The notes beneath the pieces are model-generated. The model was not told the origin of the DNA and did not search any database. It worked only from the letters and a program-made list of their open reading frames with translations. From Sphaerisporangium cinnabarinum (GTDB taxonomy: Bacteria > Actinomycetota > Actinomycetes > Actinomycetales > Cellulomonadaceae): a stretch of 64,000 bases of DNA. The translations under genes were made by a program, and so were the position numbers. This document shows positions 7,098-16,234 of the stretch, in pieces. Each line of letters begins with the position of its first letter. Within the stretch, counting starts at the first letter, position 1. The DNA lies in assembly GCA_003052455.1 (NCBI GenBank), contig QAPD01000045.1, forward strand, positions 105,574 to 169,573, given 5' to 3'.

Positions 7098-10000
7098 TCA
7101 GCCCACCACGAGGACGAGGTCGCCGCCCTCCAGCTGCTGCACCGCGCCGATCGCGACCCGCTGGACGGTGCCCGCGACGGGGGTCGTGATCGCGGCCTCC
7201 ATCTTCATGGCCTCGACGGTCGCGACCGTCTGCCCCGCCTGGACGACGTCGCCCACGACGACGACCGGCGTCACCGCACCCGCGAACGGCGCCGCGACCT
7301 GGCCCGGCTGGGTCGGGTCCGCCTTCTCGGCGGTGCGCGCGTCGACGTCCACCGCACGGTCGCGCACCTGGATCGGGCGCAGCTGGCCGTTGAGGGTGAA
7401 CATCACGGTGCGCATCCCGCGCTCGTCGGGCGTGCCGATCGCCTCGAGGCCCACGAGCAGCCGCACACCCTTCCCCAGCGCGACCGCCACCTCCTGACCC
7501 GGCTCCAGCCCGTACAGGTACGTGGGGGTGTCGAGGACCGACACGTCCCCGTACGCCTGCCGCACCTGCTCGAACTCCTTCGTCGGCCCCGCGAAGAGCA
7601 GGTGGTTGAGCCGACGACGGCGCACCTCCCCCTCCTGCGCGAGCTCCGCCTCGTCCTCGGCCGAGAGCGGCGTGACCCCGGCGCGCGCCGCACGACCGGC
7701 GAGCGCGCGCGACCGGAACGGCTCCGGCCAGCCCCCGGGCGGGTCGCCCAGCTCACCGCCCAGGAACCCGACCACGGAGTCCGGGATGTCGAACGACTGC
7801 GGGTCCGCCGCGAACTCCGCCGGGTCCGCGCCCGCCGCCACGAGGTGCAGCGCGAGGTCGCCCACGACCTTCGACGACGGCGTCACCTTCACCAGCCGCC
7901 CGAGGATCCGGTCCGCGGCCGCGTACATCGCCTCGATCTGCTCGAACCGGTCCCCCAGGCCCAGCGCGATCGCCTGCTGGCGCAGGTTCGACAGCTGCCC
8001 ACCCGGGATCTCGTGCTCGTACACGCGACCCGTCGGCCCGGGCAGACCCGACTCGAACGGCGCGTACACGCGGCGCACCGCCTCCCAGTACGGCTCGAGG
8101 TCCGCGACCGCCGCCAGCGACAGCCCGGTGTCGCGCTCGGTGTGCTCCAGCGCGGCGACCAGCGCCGACAACGGCGGCTGGCTCGTCGTCCCGGCCATCG
8201 CGGCGCTCGCGGCGTCGACCGCGTCGACGCCCGCCGCGGCGGCGGCGAGCAGCGTGGCCATCTGCCCGCCGGACGTGTCGTGGGTGTGCAGGTGGACGGG
8301 CAGGTCGAACCGCTCGCGCAGGGCGGTCACGAGGCGGCTCGCGGCGGCGGGGCGCAGCAGCCCGGCCATGTCCTTGATCGCGAGCACGTGCGCGCCGGCG
8401 TCGACGATGCGGTCCGCGAGGCGCAGGTAGTAGTCGAGCGTGTACAGGTCCTCGGCCGGGTCGAGCAGGTTGCCCGTGTAGCACAGCGCGACCTCCGCGA
8501 CCGTCGTGCCGGTCGCGCGCACGGCCTCGATCGCGGGACGCATCTGGTCGACGTCGTTGAGCGCGTCGAAGATCCGGAACACGTCGATGCCGGTCGCCGC
8601 GGCCTCCTCGACGAACGCCTCCGTGACGCGCGTCGGGTACGGCGTGTACCCGACCGTGTTACGACCGCGCAGGAGCATCTGGATCGCGAGGTTCGGCATC
8701 GCGGCACGCAGGGTCGCGAGCCGCTCCCACGGGTCCTCCCCGAGGAATCGCAGCGCGACGTCGTACGTCGCCCCGCCCCACGCCTCGACCGACCACAGCT
8801 GCGGCGTCGCCCGCGCCACGTACGGCGCGACGGCCGCCAGGTCGTGCGTGCGCACGCGCGTCGCGAGCAGCGACTGGTGCGCGTCGCGGAACGTCGTGTC
8901 GGTGACGCGCAGCCGCTGCTCTCCGCGCAGCGCCCGCGCGAACCCCTCCGGGCCGAGCTCGAGGAGCTGCTGGCGCGACCCGGGCGGGGGCGCGACCGTC
9001 AGGTCGAACGGCGGCAGCTTCGCCGCGGGGTGGCTCGTGGCCCGCGGCTCCCCGTGCGGCCGGTTCACGGTGGTGTCCCCCACGTACGCGAGCAGGCGGG
9101 TGCCCCGGTCCGCGCTCTCGCGCGCCGCGAGCAGCTCGGGCCGCTCGTCGATGAACGACGTCGCGACGTTGCCCGCGACGAACTCCGGGTCCGCGAGGAC
9201 CGCCTGCAGGAACGGGATGTTCGTGCGGATGCCGCGGATGCGGAACTCCGCCAGCGCACGACGCGCGCGCCGCACCGCCGTCGGGAAGTCCCGGCCGCGG
9301 CACGTGAGCTTCACCAGCATCGAGTCGAAGTGGCCCGACACGACGGACCCCGCCGTCGCCGTCGCCCCGTCCAGCCGGACACCCGCCCCGCCCGGGGACC
9401 GGTAGGCGATGATCCGGCCCGTGTCCGGGCGGAACCCGTTCGCCGGGTCCTCGGTCGTGATCCGGGTCTGCAGCGCGGCGCCGTTGACGCGCACGTCCTC
9501 CTGGCGGATGCCCAGGTCCGCCAGCGTCTCGCCCGCCGCGATCCGCATCTGCGCGGACACGAGGTCGACGTCGGTGACCTCCTCGGTCACCGTGTGCTCC
9601 ACCTGGATGCGCGGGTTCATCTCGATGAACACGTGCTGCCCCGCACGCTCACCGACCGTGTCGAGGAGGAACTCGACCGTGCCCGCGTTCTGGTACCCGA
9701 TGTGCCGTGCGAACCGCACCGCGTCCGCGCACAGCGCGTCGCGGACCGCCGGGTCGAGGTTCGGCGCCGGCGCGATCTCGATGACCTTCTGATGACGACG
9801 CTGCAACGAGCAGTCCCGCTCGTACAGGTGCACGACGTTCCCCGCGCCGTCCGCGAGGATCTGCACCTCGATGTGCCGCGGCCGCAGCACCGCCTGCTCC
9901 AGGAACACCGTCGGGTCGCCGAACGCGCCGTCCGCCTCGCGCATCGCCGCGGCCAGCGCCTCGGGCAGGTCCTCGCGCACGTCCACGCGCCGCATCCCGC

Positions 10001-10502
10001 GACCACCACCGCCCGCGACCGCCTTGACGAACACCGGGAACCCGATCGTGTCCGCAGCCGCGACGAGCTCGTCGACGTCCGCCGACGGCTCGCTCGACGC
10101 GAGGACCGGTAGCCCCGCCTCGCGCGCCGCCTTGAGCGCCCGCACCTTGTTGCCCGCGAGCTCGAGCACCTCCGCCGGCGGCCCGACGAACGTCAGCCCC
10201 GCGTCCGCGCACGCACGCGCCAGGTCGGGGTTCTCCGAGAGGAACCCGTACCCCGGGTAGACGGCGTCCGCACCCGCCTCCCGGGCGACCCGCACGATCT
10301 CCTCGATGTCCAGGTACGCACGCACCGGGTGACCGGGCTCCCCGATGAGGTACGCCTCGTCAGCCTTGAGCCGGTGCTCGGAGTTGCGGTCCTCCTGCGG
10401 GAACACCGCGACGGTGCGGGACCCCAGCTCGTAGGCGGCGCGGAACGCCCTGACGGCGATCTCCGCGCGGTTGGCGACCAGGACCTTCGAGAACACCGGC
10501 AC
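7098..10502 (-). CDS. pyc: Pyruvate carboxylase
   Basis: A full-length 1134-aa single-chain biotin enzyme that makes oxaloacetate from pyruvate, HCO3- and ATP (anaplerosis). Its domains in order are biotin carboxylase/ATP-grasp (1-450, with KAVAGGGGRGMR and the EMNPRIQVEHTVTEE motif), carboxyltransferase (about 530-800, VTDTTFRDAHQSLLATRVRT) with the PC tetramerisation region, and C-terminal biotinyl domain with the EAMKMEA biotinylation site. GTG 10502 gives MPVFSKVLVANR. GTG 10496 is better spaced from GGAG (5 nt) and may be the true start. The upstream 184 bp hold no gene. Confidence 0.97.
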   Translation of the reverse strand: MPVFSKVLVANRAEIAVRAFRAAYELGSRTVAVFPQEDRNSEHRLKADEAYLIGEPGHPVRAYLDIEEIVRVAREAGADAVYPGYGFLSENPDLARACADAGLTFVGPPAEVLELAGNKVRALKAAREAGLPVLASSEPSADVDELVAAADTIGFPVFVKAVAGGGGRGMRRVDVREDLPEALAAAMREADGAFGDPTVFLEQAVLRPRHIEVQILADGAGNVVHLYERDCSLQRRHQKVIEIAPAPNLDPAVRDALCADAVRFARHIGYQNAGTVEFLLDTVGERAGQHVFIEMNPRIQVEHTVTEEVTDVDLVSAQMRIAAGETLADLGIRQEDVRVNGAALQTRITTEDPANGFRPDTGRIIAYRSPGGAGVRLDGATATAGSVVSGHFDSMLVKLTCRGRDFPTAVRRARRALAEFRIRGIRTNIPFLQAVLADPEFVAGNVATSFIDERPELLAARESADRGTRLLAYVGDTTVNRPHGEPRATSHPAAKLPPFDLTVAPPPGSRQQLLELGPEGFARALRGEQRLRVTDTTFRDAHQSLLATRVRTHDLAAVAPYVARATPQLWSVEAWGGATYDVALRFLGEDPWERLATLRAAMPNLAIQMLLRGRNTVGYTPYPTRVTEAFVEEAAATGIDVFRIFDALNDVDQMRPAIEAVRATGTTVAEVALCYTGNLLDPAEDLYTLDYYLRLADRIVDAGAHVLAIKDMAGLLRPAAASRLVTALRERFDLPVHLHTHDTSGGQMATLLAAAAAGVDAVDAASAAMAGTTSQPPLSALVAALEHTERDTGLSLAAVADLEPYWEAVRRVYAPFESGLPGPTGRVYEHEIPGGQLSNLRQQAIALGLGDRFEQIEAMYAAADRILGRLVKVTPSSKVVGDLALHLVAAGADPAEFAADPQSFDIPDSVVGFLGGELGDPPGGWPEPFRSRALAGRAARAGVTPLSAEDEAELAQEGEVRRRRLNHLLFAGPTKEFEQVRQAYGDVSVLDTPTYLYGLEPGQEVAVALGKGVRLLVGLEAIGTPDERGMRTVMFTLNGQLRPIQVRDRAVDVDARTAEKADPTQPGQVAAPFAGAVTPVVVVGDVVQAGQTVATVEAMKMEAAITTPVAGTVQRVAIGAVQQLEGGDLVLVVG

Positions 10503-10686
10503 TCCATCCGTCGACCGTGCGGCGTCACGGCGCCGGGGAGGGCGTCACGCACCGCGCGTACCGGCCGATCCTCCCACGGCGCCGCCGGACGGGTCACCGC
10601 ACCCGCTGTGACGTGGTCCACACGCCTCGCAGGGGTGCGTCGGCGCTCGCGGCCGGTCCCTCGTTCGGCCCGGCCGGGCGGGAGGG

Positions 10687-11277
10687 TCAGCCCGCGGTGC
10701 GGGCCCGACGGCGCTGGGCGAGCTCGTCCTGCGGGCTCGTCGCGGTGCCGTCCTCGTCGTCGAGGGACTCGGTCGGCAGCTCGGCGAGCGTGCCCTCGAC
10801 CTCGCGCCACACGCGACCGACGGCGATCCCGAACACGCCCTGCCCGCCCTGGACGAGGTCGACGACCTCGTCGGGCGAGGTGCACTCGTAGACGCTCGCG
10901 CCGTCGCTCATGAGCGTGATCTGCGCGAGGTCGTCCACGCCGCGCTCGCGCAGGTGCTCGACGGCGGTGCGGATCTGCTGGAGCGACACCCCGGTGTCGA
11001 GCAGGCGCTTGACGACCTTGAGCACGAGGATGTCGCGGAAGCTGTACAGGCGGTGGGAACCGGACCCGGACGCCGGGCGGACGGTGGGCTCGACCAGGCC
11101 CGTGCGGGCCCAGTAGTCGAGCTGGCGGTACGTGATGCCTGCCGCACGGCACGCCGTCGGGCCGCGGTAGCCGGTGGTGGTGTCCTGCTCGGTGATGTCC
11201 TCACCGAAGAGGAGGCCCTGCGCGCCCTGCGGAACTGCCGCGCCGACACCGACGCTCGCCTCACCGCTGCTGTTCAC
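10687..11277 (-). CDS. MerR-family transcriptional regulator (Rv1830-like)
   Basis: A 196-aa MerR protein with an N-terminal winged HTH (YRGPTACRAAGITYRQLDYWARTGL, then SGSHRLYSFRDILVLKVVKRLLDTG). An actinobacterial C-terminal domain follows (VYECTSPDEVVDLVQGGQGVFGIAVGRVWREVEG). Position and sequence style match the fourth gene of the garA-MerR-DUF151-MerR block (Rv1830 in M. tuberculosis). GTG 11277 is preferred over ATG 11334 because AGGAGG precedes it at the right spacing. A consensus-like promoter is seen directly upstream. The target genes are unknown here; the relatives are linked to growth and division control. Confidence 0.9.
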   Translation of the reverse strand: MNSSGEASVGVGAAVPQGAQGLLFGEDITEQDTTTGYRGPTACRAAGITYRQLDYWARTGLVEPTVRPASGSGSHRLYSFRDILVLKVVKRLLDTGVSLQQIRTAVEHLRERGVDDLAQITLMSDGASVYECTSPDEVVDLVQGGQGVFGIAVGRVWREVEGTLAELPTESLDDEDGTATSPQDELAQRRRARTAG

Positions 11278-11305
11278 TGTCGCCTCCTGGGGTGATGTCA
11301 CGACC

Positions 11306-11334
11306 AAACTATGGGCGCCGTCGGGGGCCGTCAA
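11306..11334 (-). promoter_or_regulatory. Promoter of the Rv1830-like merR gene
   Basis: On the minus strand TTGACG (11334-11329) and TAGTTT (11311-11306) are separated by 17 nt. The predicted start at about 11299 gives a leader of about 22 nt that contains the AGGAGG of the GTG 11277 start. Confidence 0.65.
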
Positions 11335-11490
11335 CGACCGACGCCCCGGGCGTGCGGGCGTGTCGCGCCCGCGACGGCGTCGCGCCGACCGCTGAACCCT
11401 CGACCAGAGGTCGAAGGTCCGTGTTGTCCTGTGTGTCCCCGATGCCTCGACCGCGGCCCGAGGGTCGGGCCGCTCGCTCCGGGACCGTTC

Positions 11491-11982
11491 CTACTCGTCC
11501 ACCGAGAAGTCCTCGGGCTGGACGTGGTCGAGGAAGTCGCGGAACTTCTCGACCTCCTCCTGCTGCGCGACGTCGACGACCTCGACGCCTGCCGTCGCCA
11601 CGACCTCCGCCGAGCACAGCACCGGGCTCCCGGTGCGCACCGCGACGGCGATCGCGTCCGACGCGCGCGAGTCGAGCCGCACGCCGTTGCTGAGGACGAG
11701 CTCGGCGAAGAAGATGCCGCCGTCGAGCGCGACGATCTCCGCCCGTTCCAGGCGGACGTCCACGGCGTCGAGCAGGTCCCGCAGGAGGTCGTGCGTCATG
11801 GGCCGTGGCGTGGGCAGCCCTGCCTGCGCCATGGCGATCGCGCTCGCCTCGCGGGGGCCGATGACGATCGGCACCACGAGCTCGGACGCGTCGTCGAGCA
11901 GCAGCACCACGATCTCCTGGTCGCGCTGCTGCTGTCGGACCCCCAGCACCTCCACCGGGACCATCGGGACGTCGTCGCTCAC
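11491..11982 (-). CDS. Bifunctional nuclease family protein (DUF151, Rv1829-like)
   Basis: A 163-aa protein covering the whole DUF151 domain, from VEVLGVRQQ through VVPIVIGPREASAIAMAQAG and THDLLRDLLDAV to SDAIAVAVRTGSPV. The acidic tail VEKFRDFLDHVQPEDF is typical of actinobacterial members. Plant and bacterial relatives have reported RNase/DNase activity; its biological role in actinobacteria is unclear. GTG 11982 lies just after GGAGG (very short spacing), and ATG 11964 (MVPVEVLG) matches family N-termini, so the start is uncertain by six codons. It sits between two merR genes, as in mycobacteria and corynebacteria. Confidence 0.92.
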   Translation of the reverse strand: MSDDVPMVPVEVLGVRQQQRDQEIVVLLLDDASELVVPIVIGPREASAIAMAQAGLPTPRPMTHDLLRDLLDAVDVRLERAEIVALDGGIFFAELVLSNGVRLDSRASDAIAVAVRTGSPVLCSAEVVATAGVEVVDVAQQEEVEKFRDFLDHVQPEDFSVDE

Positions 11983-12068
11983 TCCTCCACGGTACGACTC
12001 CGCCCGGCATCCGGCAGGGGGTGGGCACGGGTGCCGACGGGAGGGCGAGGGCCTCAGCGGGTGCGGCC

Positions 12069-12830
12069 TCAGCGGGTGAGGTCGTCGACGCCCTGGCGCA
12101 CGAACACGGTGTGCAGCTGCGCGCACAGCTCGCCGACCTCGGAGGCGACGGTGCCGGCGTGGGCGCGCGCGGACGGGCTCTGCTGGCCGCGCCACGGCGA
12201 GACGACCTGCTGGACGAGGCTGACGTGGCGGTCCGCGGCGGTGCGCAGCGAGCGCAGGTGGCGCGGCTCGATCCCGTAGTCCGCGAGCCCGGCGGCGAGC
12301 ACGACGACGTCGAGCGAGCGCGCGTCGAGCTGCCCGCCCGGTGCCTGGCGCAGCACGCCGGCCTCGATGAGGCCCTCGACGAGCTCGCGCTCGACGCCGG
12401 CGGCCGAGACGAGCGCGTCCACGGTGTAGCGCTGGCGGACGGCGGCCGAACCCGGCTCGCCGTCGGTGGTCGCGAGACGGGGGGCGAGCGCCTCGACGTC
12501 GGTCCCGGCGTCGAGCGCGGCGAGGCGGTCCTTGATGACCTTCAGCGGCAGGTAGCGGTCACGCTGCTCGACGAGGACGAAGCGCAGCCGCTCGACGTCG
12601 GCGGGGCTGTACTGGCGGTAGCCCGACGCGGTGCGCACCGGTTCGATGAGCCCCTGCTCCTCGAGGAAGCGCAGCTTGGAGTGGCTGACGTGGGGGAACT
12701 CGGCCCGCAGCGCGCGCAGCACGTCGGAGATGCGCATGGTCGCGCGGCGCGAGATCCCCTGCGGCCACGGCTCGGGCCCGTCCGCGGGCTCCGGGGCCGT
12801 GGCGTGCGCGGCGCCCGTGGACACGTTCAC
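12069..12830 (-). CDS. ftsR: MerR-family regulator, FtsR-like (Rv1828/Cg1631 position)
   Basis: A 253-aa protein with an N-terminal MerR HTH (MRISDVLRALRAEFPHVSHS, then KLRFLEEQGLIEP, YRQYSPADVERLRFVL) and a long C-terminal helical region. It starts at GTG 12830, overlapping the stop of the FHA gene by GTGA, so translation is coupled. In Corynebacterium the gene directly after odhI is ftsR, an activator of ftsZ, and Rv1828 is the mycobacterial equivalent. The symbol is given by homology and synteny, not proof. The N-terminal 30 residues before the HTH are alanine/proline-rich and variable. Confidence 0.82.
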   Translation of the reverse strand: MNVSTGAAHATAPEPADGPEPWPQGISRRATMRISDVLRALRAEFPHVSHSKLRFLEEQGLIEPVRTASGYRQYSPADVERLRFVLVEQRDRYLPLKVIKDRLAALDAGTDVEALAPRLATTDGEPGSAAVRQRYTVDALVSAAGVERELVEGLIEAGVLRQAPGGQLDARSLDVVVLAAGLADYGIEPRHLRSLRTAADRHVSLVQQVVSPWRGQQSPSARAHAGTVASEVGELCAQLHTVFVRQGVDDLTR

Positions 12831-13309
12831 GACGGTGAGGCCGCGCCGCCCGCCGACGCCCCCGCGTGCGGGCTGGCGTGGAACGTGAGCCGGTACTTGC
12901 CGATCTGGACCTCGTCGCCCGTGCCGAGGACGACCGCGTCGATCCGGCTGCGGTTCACGTAGGTGCCGTTGAGGGACCCGACGTCGCGCACCACGAAGTG
13001 CTCTCCCTCGCGCACGAACTCGGCGTGCTTGCGGGACACCGTGACGTCGTCGAGGAAGATGTCGGCGTGCTCCGAGCGCCCCGCGACGGTGCGCTCGGCG
13101 TCGAGGAGGAAGCGCGAGCCCTGGCCGGGGCCGCGCTGCATGATGAGCAGGGCCGAGTGGCGGGGCAGGGCGGCGACGGCGGCGTGCTCCTCGGGGCTCA
13201 GGCCACCGGGCTGCACGCCCTCCTCGATCGGGGCCTCGATCCGGCCGAAGCTGACCGTCGTGTCGCTGCCCGCCCGGTTCGGTACCTCAGGACCGCCTGG
13301 GACACTCAT
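12827..13309 (-). CDS. garA: FHA-domain signalling protein (GarA/OdhI family)
   Basis: A 160-aa protein with a short N-terminal tail and a C-terminal FHA domain (about 65-150). The domain has the phosphothreonine-binding signatures RFLLDAERTVAGRSEHADIFLDD, VSRKHAEF and LNGTYVN. The tail contains DTTVSF, the position of the ETTS phospho-switch used by PknB/PknG in GarA and OdhI. Those relatives control 2-oxoglutarate dehydrogenase and glutamate metabolism. The residues around the Thr pair differ (DTTV in place of ETTS). ATG 13309 has a GAGGAGG site. In M. tuberculosis gcvH precedes garA; here it is absent. Confidence 0.92.
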   Translation of the reverse strand: MSVPGGPEVPNRAGSDTTVSFGRIEAPIEEGVQPGGLSPEEHAAVAALPRHSALLIMQRGPGQGSRFLLDAERTVAGRSEHADIFLDDVTVSRKHAEFVREGEHFVVRDVGSLNGTYVNRSRIDAVVLGTGDEVQIGKYRLTFHASPHAGASAGGAASPS

Positions 13310-13485
13310 CACGCCTCCTCGGGGCTCACGCACGTCGTGCTCGAGCTCGGAAACCGCACCGGGGGACGAGCCCCCGTGGTGCGGGAAACTGGTGCTCGAA
13401 AACTACTACACCCGCAGGTCACGCTGTGCGTGCGACCCTCGGTCGTCCCAACCTACCCCGGCCCGCGGGCCTGCGGGAAGCCGGT

Positions 13486-14940
13486 TCACTCGTCGGCGGG
13501 GACGGGGGTCGCGAACCGGGGTGCGCGGGGCTCGACCGTCGCGGTGACCTCGGCCCGGTCCTGCTGGGTGACGGTGGTGCGCGCACCGTCGGCGCGCAGC
13601 GACGCCATCGCGCCGCCGGGGATCTCGAGCGCGGTCTCGAGCGTCGAGGGGTCGCCGATCGCGGTCCACCGGTACGGGGACGAGATCACCTGCCCGTCGA
13701 CGACGACGCCGTCGGAGGTGTCCTCGAAGTAGCTGCTCGCGACGAGGCGGACGCCGTTGACCTCCATGGCCTCGGCGCCGGCGTTGCGCAGCTCTTCCAG
13801 CACGTTGAACAGGCCGAACGCCTTGAGAGGCTCGGCGCCCTCGACGACCTCGATGGCGACGCCGGGGCCTTCGGCGGGGAGCCGGCCGGAGAGGATGCCG
13901 AGCGTCTCGGCCTGCTGCTCGGCGAGCTCGAGCGCGGCGCGCTCGCGTCCGGAGCCGGACTGCAGCTCGTCGCGCGTGGCCTCGAGCGAGGACACCTGGT
14001 CCTCGAGCTCGCCGGAGCGCTGGGTGACGTCGTCGAGCAGGCGCACGAGGTCGCTCTGGCGCAGGGAGGACAGCTGGTCCTCCTGCGTCTGGCTCACCTG
14101 GACGACGAGCGCGAAGCCGAGCAGCGCGCACAGGACGGCGACCATCACCTGGGAGCGCGACGCGCGCGGTCGCATCGCCCGGCCGAGGCCGCGCAGCCCG
14201 CGCGGCTCGGGCTGGGTGGGGGTGCCGTGGCGTCCGACGGCGGCCGTCGCCCCGGTGACCGGGTCCGGCTCGGCGGTGGGCGAGGTCTCGGGGTCCTGCT
14301 CGGGCGCCGCGGCCGCTGCCGGGGTGGTCGTCCCGTCCGTCGTCGCGCCCGGCGTCGGAGGGTCCGGCGTGGTGGCGGCGGTGGGCGGGTCGTCGGGCTG
14401 GTCGGTGCGGCCGTCGGGTGCGGGTCGCTCCCCCGGCGCTGCGGCGTCGCCCGGTGCTGCCTCGGAGCCCGGGACGGTGGCGTCGCCCGGGACGGTGATG
14501 TCGCTCGGCACTGTGGTGTCCGGGTTGCTCGGCGCGGCCGTGTCGGGGGTGCCGGTCGGCGCGGCACCGGTCGGGGTCGTGCCGCCCGTGGTGGTGCCGT
14601 CGTCCTCGGGGTGGTCGGTGGCGACCGTGGTCTCGTCGCCGGCGGCCGGTGCGTCGCTCGGCGTCGTGGTGTGGCCGGGGACCGCGGCGGGGTCGACCGG
14701 TTCGTCGTGGACCGTGCCCGACGGCGCACCCGTGCCCGGGTCGGCCTCGGCGGGGGGTGCGGCGTCCTCGTCGGGGGCGTCGGTGCGGGGCGGGACGTTC
14801 TCCGTGTCGTGCGCGTCGTCGTCGGTCGCGGGCTCGGCGCCCGGGACGGCGGGAGAGCCGACGGCGTCGTCTGCGGGCGCGGTGGGGTGCTCGGGCCGGT
14901 CGTCCGGAGCCTGGTCGCGGGGGTCGCGGCTCATGCTCAC
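13486..14940 (-). CDS. DUF881 protein with long disordered N-terminal tail
   Basis: A 484-aa protein. Residues 1-250 are almost entirely P/T/A/D-rich and without fold. A transmembrane helix follows (about 262-285, VMVAVLCALLGFALVVQV), then a coiled coil (LSSLRQSDLVRLLDDVTQRSG...) and a DUF881 domain ending near 470 (VNGVRLVASSYF, ISSPYRWTAIGDP). It is a paralogue of the second DUF881 gene in the operon, corresponding to the Rv1823/Rv1825 pair. Function is not established; linkage points to envelope or division-site biology. GTG 14940 overlaps the DUF1290 stop by 4 bp; ATG 14934 is an alternative. The tail is far longer than usual. Confidence 0.88.
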   Translation of the reverse strand: MSMSRDPRDQAPDDRPEHPTAPADDAVGSPAVPGAEPATDDDAHDTENVPPRTDAPDEDAAPPAEADPGTGAPSGTVHDEPVDPAAVPGHTTTPSDAPAAGDETTVATDHPEDDGTTTGGTTPTGAAPTGTPDTAAPSNPDTTVPSDITVPGDATVPGSEAAPGDAAAPGERPAPDGRTDQPDDPPTAATTPDPPTPGATTDGTTTPAAAAAPEQDPETSPTAEPDPVTGATAAVGRHGTPTQPEPRGLRGLGRAMRPRASRSQVMVAVLCALLGFALVVQVSQTQEDQLSSLRQSDLVRLLDDVTQRSGELEDQVSSLEATRDELQSGSGRERAALELAEQQAETLGILSGRLPAEGPGVAIEVVEGAEPLKAFGLFNVLEELRNAGAEAMEVNGVRLVASSYFEDTSDGVVVDGQVISSPYRWTAIGDPSTLETALEIPGGAMASLRADGARTTVTQQDRAEVTATVEPRAPRFATPVPADE

Positions 14941-15269
14941 GCCTTGAAGATGTGGCGCCGGATCGCGGCGGCGTTGGAGAAGATGCGGATGCCGAGGACG
15001 ACGACGACGGCGGTCGAGAGCTGGCTGCCGACGCCGAGCTGGTCGCCGAGGAACACGATGAGGGCGGCGACGACGACGTTCGACAGGAACGACACGAGGA
15101 AGACCTTGTCGTCGAACAGTCCGTCGAGGCGGGCGCGCAGGCCGCCGAAGAGGGCGTCGAGGGCGGCGACGACGGCGATCGGCAGGTAGGGCTGCAGCGA
15201 CACGGGCACGGTGGGTTGCAGGACGAGGCCTGCGACGATGCCCACCACCAGTCCGACGACTGCGATCAT
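14937..15269 (-). CDS. sbp: Small basic protein, DUF1290 (Sbp-like membrane protein)
   Basis: A 110-aa integral membrane protein with three or four hydrophobic segments (IAVVGLVVGIVAGLVL, YLPIAVVAALDALFGGL, FLVSFLSNVVVAALIVFLG, STAVVVVLGIRIFSNAAAI). This matches the DUF1290 family (Rv1824; Bacillus Sbp, found in ylm/divisome-linked operons). ATG 15269 overlaps the preceding DUF881 stop (ATGA) and its own stop overlaps the next gene (GTGA), so all three are translationally coupled. The role is not established. Confidence 0.92.
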   Translation of the reverse strand: MIAVVGLVVGIVAGLVLQPTVPVSLQPYLPIAVVAALDALFGGLRARLDGLFDDKVFLVSFLSNVVVAALIVFLGDQLGVGSQLSTAVVVVLGIRIFSNAAAIRRHIFKA

Positions 15270-16234
15270 TCGACGATCTCCTGCCCTGTCTCGTGCGGTG
15301 CGGGTGGGGTCCCGGACCCGTCGGTCGTGCCCGGCGCGGGCCCGGTCTCCTCGGCGGGTGCGTCGGAGTCTACGGTCGTCTCGGGCGCGTGCGCGAAGAA
15401 CAGCGTGGGCGCGGACCGGCCGGGCAGGTCGAGGCGGCTCTGCGTCGTGACGCCGGAACGGATGCCGTACTGGCTGCCGAGGAGCTGGAGGAAGTCGGAC
15501 GTCCCGGACCGCAGGAGCGAGGTGCGCATCGCGTCGGGGTCGCCGATCGCCTCGACGCGGTACGGGCCGACGAGGGGCTGCAGGTCGACGAGCACGGCGT
15601 CGCCCGCGCTGCGGATCGCGGACAGGCCGGTCAGGCGCTGGTCGTTGATCGCGACGGCCTCGGCGCCGCCGGCCCACAGGGCGTTGACGACGCGCTGCAG
15701 GTCGGAGTCGTGCACGAGCGTGCTCGCGTCCGTGGCCCCGGAGGACAGGCCCCCGCTGGTGTCGTCGAGGGTGACGACGACGCCCTGGCCCTCGACGGCC
15801 TGCGTTCCGGTCAGCGCGCCCTCCTGCTGGAGGTTGTCGAGCACGTCGGCGCTCGCGCCGCTCAGTGCCGCGCCCTGCAGCTGCTCGATCTCGCCGGACA
15901 GCTCCGCGCCGCGCTCGGAGAGTCCCTCGGCGGTGGCCTGGCGTTCGAGGATCTCCTGCTCGAGGGTCTCGCGCGCGGCGATGACGCCGGGCTGCGGGGC
16001 GCGCAGCTGCACGGCGGCGGCGGTCGTGACGACGCCGAGGACGACGGCGAGGGCGACGAGCGCGACGGTGCCGGTGCGTCCGCGGTGCGGGGTCTGCCCG
16101 GCGGCGCGGCGCGCGGCCGCGGCGGCGTACCCGGGGTCGAGCGGGCGGTGCATGACCTCGTTGAGGAGGGTCATGGACGCGTCGACGGGCGCGCGGCGCG
16201 CGGGGGCGTGCTGGTCCGGTCGCGTGTCGGTCAC
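15266..16234 (-). CDS. DUF881 membrane-anchored protein
   Basis: A 322-aa protein with a cytoplasmic tail, one transmembrane helix (about 55-78, VALVALAVVLGVVTTAAAVQL), a coiled-coil stalk (ARETLEQEILERQATAEGLS...) and an extracytoplasmic DUF881 domain (VVTLDDTSGGLSSGA.., AVAINDQRLTGLSAIRSAG, VGPYRVEAIGDP). GTG 16234 overlaps the stop of the phosphatidyltransferase gene (GTGA) and has GGAGA before it; the longer upstream frame is a shadow of that gene. It is a paralogue of the DUF881 protein two genes downstream, so the two may act as a pair around the DUF1290 protein. Confidence 0.9.
   Translation of the reverse strand: MTDTRPDQHAPARRAPVDASMTLLNEVMHRPLDPGYAAAAARRAAGQTPHRGRTGTVALVALAVVLGVVTTAAAVQLRAPQPGVIAARETLEQEILERQATAEGLSERGAELSGEIEQLQGAALSGASADVLDNLQQEGALTGTQAVEGQGVVVTLDDTSGGLSSGATDASTLVHDSDLQRVVNALWAGGAEAVAINDQRLTGLSAIRSAGDAVLVDLQPLVGPYRVEAIGDPDAMRTSLLRSGTSDFLQLLGSQYGIRSGVTTQSRLDLPGRSAPTLFFAHAPETTVDSDAPAEETGPAPGTTDGSGTPPAPHETGQEIVE

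Noticed and set aside
6186..10112. A 1308-codon open frame antisense to the MBL gene and pyc
   Set aside because: Same shadow effect. The opposite strand encodes a complete pyruvate carboxylase with all motifs.
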